From an uncultured Flavobacterium sp. (lineage in GTDB: Bacteria > Bacteroidota > Bacteroidia > Flavobacteriales > Flavobacteriaceae), in NCBI RefSeq assembly GCF_946478785.1, contig NZ_CAMLDD010000025.1, positions 22,433-86,432 of the forward strand: 64,000 nucleotides of DNA, given 5' to 3'. Positions 60,822 through 64,000 of the stretch are shown here, one piece after another. The notes beneath the pieces are model-generated. The model worked only from the letters and a program-made list of their open reading frames with translations, had not been told where the DNA came from and ran no database searches. The position numbers and the translations under genes were made by a program. Position 1 is the first letter of the stretch, and each line of letters opens with the position of its first letter.

Positions 60822-61316
60822 ATGAAACAATTAGTTCTATTGCTTATTGCTTTTGCTACATTCTCCTGTTCAAAAGCCCAAAAGAGCCAGTTTTCAGAAG
60901 AAGCTTTATCTGAAAAATTATTAGCTGTTGATGGAGACGAGGTTGCTTTTAAAGATATTTTAAAAAAACACGAAGGAAAAACTTTAGTCATTGAAGTTTG
61001 GGCTTCATGGTGTGGCGATTGCATAAAAGCAATGCCTAAAATAAAAGAATTACAAGCAAACAATCCTGATGTAGCTTATCTATTTATTTCTGCTGATAAA
61101 ACGCCCGATAAGTGGAAAGTTGGAATTGAAAAACATCAATTGAAAGGTGATCATTTTATGATGAATGACGGAATGAAAGGTGTTTTCGGAAAAGCTATTG
61201 ATCTGGACTGGATTCCGAGATATATCATTGTTGACAAAACAGGAAAAATTGTTTTGTACCGCGCCATTGAAACCGACTTTGATAAAATCAATGAAACATT
61301 AAAAAATCTGAAATAG
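60822..61316 (+). CDS. Thioredoxin-like (TlpA-type) lipoprotein
   Basis: A 164-residue envelope protein. The signal ends in the lipobox ATFSC (Cys16). The thioredoxin fold contains the active-site ASWCGDCIKAMPKI (Cys64, Cys67; WCxxC) and the cis-Pro region DLDWIPRYIIVDKTGKIV. It resembles AhpC/TSA-TlpA reductases that keep periplasmic cysteines reduced. The partner is unknown. It lies 63 bp upstream of tpiA on the same strand, and either gene may have its own promoter. Confidence 0.9.
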   Translation: MKQLVLLLIAFATFSCSKAQKSQFSEEALSEKLLAVDGDEVAFKDILKKHEGKTLVIEVWASWCGDCIKAMPKIKELQANNPDVAYLFISADKTPDKWKVGIEKHQLKGDHFMMNDGMKGVFGKAIDLDWIPRYIIVDKTGKIVLYRAIETDFDKINETLKNLK

Positions 61317-61379
61317 AGTGAGGTCTTATTTCTTTTTTCATATAAACTCTAAAAAAACAAAAAATTAATAACTATCCAA

Positions 61380-62132
61380 ATGAGAAAACAAATTGTCGCA
61401 GGAAACTGGAAAATGCATAAAAATGCTGAACAAACCGAAGAATTATTAAACGAGTTAATTACAAAGATACCTGCAAAAACTAATGCTCAGGTAATTGTGG
61501 CACCAACATTTATCAATTTAGCTGCTGCTGCTGCCAAATTAAAAAATACGCCAATTGGTGTCTCGGCACAGAACGTTCACCAGGCAGAAGGAGGCGCTTT
61601 TACAGGGGAGATTTCTGCTGACATGCTAAAAAGTGTTGGAGTAAATACGGTAATTTTAGGTCATTCAGAGCGAAGAGCTATTTTCAACGAAACTGATGCT
61701 TTAATCGCTAATAAAGTTGATACCGCTTTAAAACATGAAATGACAGTTATTTTCTGTTTCGGAGAAGAATTAAAAGACCGTCAATCCGGTAATCATTTCA
61801 ATATCGTTGAAAATCAATTACGTGATGGAATCTTCCATATTGCTAAAGAAGCATGGTCAAATGTAGTTTTGGCATACGAACCAGTTTGGGCAATTGGAAC
61901 TGGTGAAACTGCATCTCCGGAACAAGCTCAGGAAATGCATGAATTTATCAGAGAAACTATTCGCAAAGCTTTTGGAAATGATATAGCTGATGAAGTTTCT
62001 ATCTTATATGGTGGTTCAGTAAAACCTGAAAATGCTAAAGAAATCTTCTCTAAACCAGACGTAGATGGTGGATTAATTGGTGGAGCAGCCTTAAAAGCAG
62101 ATGATTTCCTTGCTATTGTAACAGCTATCTAA
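61380..62132 (+). CDS. tpiA: Triosephosphate isomerase
   Basis: A 250-residue TIM barrel. Asn9 and Lys11 are in AGNWKMHKN, the catalytic His in ILGHSERRAIFNE, and the catalytic Glu in AYEPVWAIGTGETASPEQ. The phosphate-binding loops SILYGGSVKPENAKEI and DGGLIGGAALKADDF are intact. It interconverts DHAP and glyceraldehyde-3-phosphate in glycolysis/gluconeogenesis. It ends at a perfect terminator shared with the convergent M1 peptidase gene. Confidence 0.98.
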   Translation: MRKQIVAGNWKMHKNAEQTEELLNELITKIPAKTNAQVIVAPTFINLAAAAAKLKNTPIGVSAQNVHQAEGGAFTGEISADMLKSVGVNTVILGHSERRAIFNETDALIANKVDTALKHEMTVIFCFGEELKDRQSGNHFNIVENQLRDGIFHIAKEAWSNVVLAYEPVWAIGTGETASPEQAQEMHEFIRETIRKAFGNDIADEVSILYGGSVKPENAKEIFSKPDVDGGLIGGAALKADDFLAIVTAI

Positions 62133-62152
62133 TCAACAAAATATATCTTAAA

Positions 62153-62183
62153 AAACCCGATAAAATTAATTTTTATCGGGTTT
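62153..62183. terminator. Bidirectional intrinsic terminator
   Basis: AAACCCGATAAAA (62153-62165) and TTTTATCGGGTTT (62171-62183) pair perfectly with a 5-nt loop, between tpiA and the M1 peptidase gene. Confidence 0.9.
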
Positions 62184-62204
62184 CCTTTTTTTGTATTAAA
62201 AAAT

Positions 62205-63857
62205 TTACTCTGTAATATTAGAACTTGTTACATAAAAATCTTTACCAACTTCAATCGTTCTGTTATCACCGGTAACTCTTTCAGATTTCCATTCTGTAGT
62301 TGGATTAAGCCACTTGTCAACTCCATTTAATTTTACTTTTACAGGCATATCAAATTTAGCAACACAATTAGACCAATGATATTCTAAAGACCCGTCTTTA
62401 AAAATATATTCCAAAATCGGAATCTGAGTTGTTGTTAAATATTGGGAAAATACTCTGTTAAAATTTATTCCAGACTGCGCATTAATATAATCTTCAATCT
62501 GTTTAGTCGTGACTGTCTGATGGTAAAAAGTACTATTTAATCCTCTTAAGATGGATTTCCATTTCGCATCATCATTAATTATCTGGCGCATCATATGCAG
62601 CATATTGGCTCCTTTCGGGTACATGTCACCGGATCCTTCATTATTTACATCATAATGACCTATAATTGGAATATCATTTTCAATGTTTTTTCTGCATCCT
62701 ATTACATATTCCGCACCTGCTTCCTTTTCGTAATAATATTCAACAAAAAGACTTTCTGAGTAATTGGTAAAGCTTTCATGAATCCACATATCAGCAATAT
62801 CTTTATAGGTAATATTATTTGCAAACCATTCGTGTCCAGATTCATGAATAATAATAAAATCGAATTTTAGTCCCCATCCTGTTCCACTCAAATCACGACC
62901 TAAATAACCATTTTTATAACCATTTCCATATGTAACACTGCTTTGATGTTCCATTCCTAAATAAGGTGCTTCCACCAATTTGTAACTGTCTTCATAAAAA
63001 GGATAAGGTCCAAACCAATTCTCAAAAGCTTTTAGCATTTTGGGCACATCTTTAAATTGTTCTTTCGCTAAAGCTAAGTTATCTCTCAAAACATAATAAT
63101 TACAGTCTAAATTGCCTTTTTCGCCTTTATATTTCTCAGAAAAATTCACATAATCCCCAATATTAATGTTTACTCCATAATTATTTATAGGATTAGAAAC
63201 ATACCAATTAAATGTTTTTGTACCATCTTTTTGTTTTTTAACGCTTTGCAATCTACCATTTGAAACGTCTGTCAAATCTCCCGGAACATTTACACTAATC
63301 AACATATTTTCTACTTCATCATACATGTGATCTTTACATGGCCACCAAACACTAGCACCCAATCCCTGACATGATGAAGCTATAAAGTCTTTTCCATTTT
63401 TATCCTTTTTCCAGGTAATACCACCATCCCATGGTGGATTAACTGCTTCTTTAGGTTTTCCACCAAAAGAAACAATAATTTCGTTAATTTCTCCCATTTT
63501 CTGAGCTGCAACCAACTGAATAAAAAAAGCATTTCCATCTCTCTCAAATTTCAATTCTTTTCCATCCTGGGTCACTTTATATATTTCCATTGGTTCCTGT
63601 AAATCAATCTGCATTTTCATACACTCGTCTAAAACTGCATATCGAATTGTATTAGAACCTAAAATAGTCTTATTTGCCGGATTTATCTTTACATCCAAAT
63701 GATAATACTTTAAATCCCACCACGCTCTTTCTTTAGTTATACTTCCTCTCAAAGAGTCTTGATGTGTAAACACTTTTTGCGGGTTACTAAGAAGTCCTTG
63801 TGAATTTGCAATAAAAGTCACTAAACAGGAAATAATAATGATTATATAATTTTTCAT
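62205..63857 (-). CDS. Secreted M1-family metallopeptidase
   Basis: A 550-residue zinc aminopeptidase-like protein with a signal peptide (MKNYIIIIISCLVTFIANS). The zinc motif is IIHESGHEW (H338, E339, H342) with the third ligand E361 in WIHESFTNY, i.e. HExxH-x18-E. The exopeptidase loop, GAMEN in classical M1 enzymes, reads YLGMEHQSS here (302-308), so the substrate amino-group recognition may differ. The N-terminal beta domain is complete. It is shorter than classical M1 enzymes because the C-terminal helical domain is short. Confidence 0.92.
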   Translation of the reverse strand: MKNYIIIIISCLVTFIANSQGLLSNPQKVFTHQDSLRGSITKERAWWDLKYYHLDVKINPANKTILGSNTIRYAVLDECMKMQIDLQEPMEIYKVTQDGKELKFERDGNAFFIQLVAAQKMGEINEIIVSFGGKPKEAVNPPWDGGITWKKDKNGKDFIASSCQGLGASVWWPCKDHMYDEVENMLISVNVPGDLTDVSNGRLQSVKKQKDGTKTFNWYVSNPINNYGVNINIGDYVNFSEKYKGEKGNLDCNYYVLRDNLALAKEQFKDVPKMLKAFENWFGPYPFYEDSYKLVEAPYLGMEHQSSVTYGNGYKNGYLGRDLSGTGWGLKFDFIIIHESGHEWFANNITYKDIADMWIHESFTNYSESLFVEYYYEKEAGAEYVIGCRKNIENDIPIIGHYDVNNEGSGDMYPKGANMLHMMRQIINDDAKWKSILRGLNSTFYHQTVTTKQIEDYINAQSGINFNRVFSQYLTTTQIPILEYIFKDGSLEYHWSNCVAKFDMPVKVKLNGVDKWLNPTTEWKSERVTGDNRTIEVGKDFYVTSSNITE

Positions 63858-63902
63858 TAATTATAAAATTTAAAATTTAAAACTCAAAAGGATCTGTATT
63901 AA

Positions 63903-63910
63903 CAAAGGTA
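63903..63910 (-). promoter_or_regulatory. TACCTTTG -7 element for the M1 peptidase gene
   Basis: TACCTTTG on the minus strand (63910-63903), 46 bp upstream of the ATG. It fits TAnnTTTG. Confidence 0.45.
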
Positions 63911-63970
63911 ATATTCAATTCTGTTTTATTAACATAACGTAATTTAAAAAAACAACATTTTGTAAAACAA

Positions 63971-64000
63971 AAAACCCTTCATCGATTGATGAAGGGTTTT
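63971..64000. terminator. Intrinsic terminator at the window edge
   Basis: AAAACCCTTCATC (63971-63983) and GATGAAGGGTTTT (63988-64000) pair perfectly with a 4-nt loop. It probably ends a gene lying beyond the right edge of the window. Confidence 0.85.

Overview
The window looks like a chromosome segment from a flavobacterium (Bacteroidota, most like the genus Flavobacterium). The evidence is the low GC content, the promoters with a TAnnTTTG -7 element in place of TATAAT, the weak Shine-Dalgarno sites, a SusC/SusD pair under ECF sigma/FecR control, and family-typical fusions (lpxC-fabZ, hisIE, HAD-type hisB, single-chain E1 alpha/beta). No rRNA, tRNA, insertion sequence with a transposase, prophage or CRISPR array was seen.

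Layout. 1-11.4 kb: a menC-like 5' end, a TPR protein, an SF2 helicase, DUF6155, a DUF3817/MscS pair, a lipoprotein, a thioesterase, a fused 2-oxoacid dehydrogenase E1, a DapB-like reductase and a 2OG-Fe(II) oxygenase. 11.4-11.9 kb: one GxxExxY nuclease-like gene enclosed by a 23-bp inverted repeat, sitting between a terminator and a SUI1-type factor gene. 12.3-16 kb: a nucleoside phosphorylase, a VOC protein, DUF4265, a substrate-binding protein without a signal peptide, and a transglutaminase-like protein. 16-24.4 kb (minus strand): a complete histidine operon, hisG-hisD-hisC-(small secreted protein)-hisB-hisH-hisA-hisF-hisIE. It is preceded by a 19-residue leader peptide containing HHHHFH and by an intrinsic attenuator. 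24.6-32.4 kb: an orphan sensor-like membrane protein, a phospholipase C/S1-P1-like protein, YeiH with a LysR regulator, a VWA membrane protein and fabG.

32.4-42.6 kb: a trans-envelope regulated uptake locus in the order ECF sigma, FecR anti-sigma, SusC with an STN domain, SusD, an HExxH lipoprotein and a DUF4302 lipoprotein. No glycoside hydrolase is linked, so the substrate is unknown. 43-50 kb: sucD, an NTF2-like protein, and the lipid A cluster lpxD-lpxC/fabZ-lpxA-efp-lpxD2. 50-55.9 kb: an HD hydrolase, guaC, a GNAT, a pentapeptide-repeat protein, an MFS transporter and rlmH. 55.9-60.3 kb: a chromate-type operon with chrA, an outer-membrane-like protein, a ChrB-domain/AraC fusion, an ABM protein and a secreted adenosine deaminase. 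60.8-64 kb: a thioredoxin-like lipoprotein, tpiA and an M1 metallopeptidase.

A second layer is the intergenic DNA, which is packed with several families of palindromic repeats. One is a 76-78 bp structured repeat present three times, with compensatory changes in its hairpin. The most notable items are the his leader/attenuator, the GxxExxY unit with its terminal inverted repeats, the structured repeat, the ChrB-AraC fusion, and a small membrane-peptide ORF at 32675-32755. All functional calls come from reading the sequence; no database search was run.
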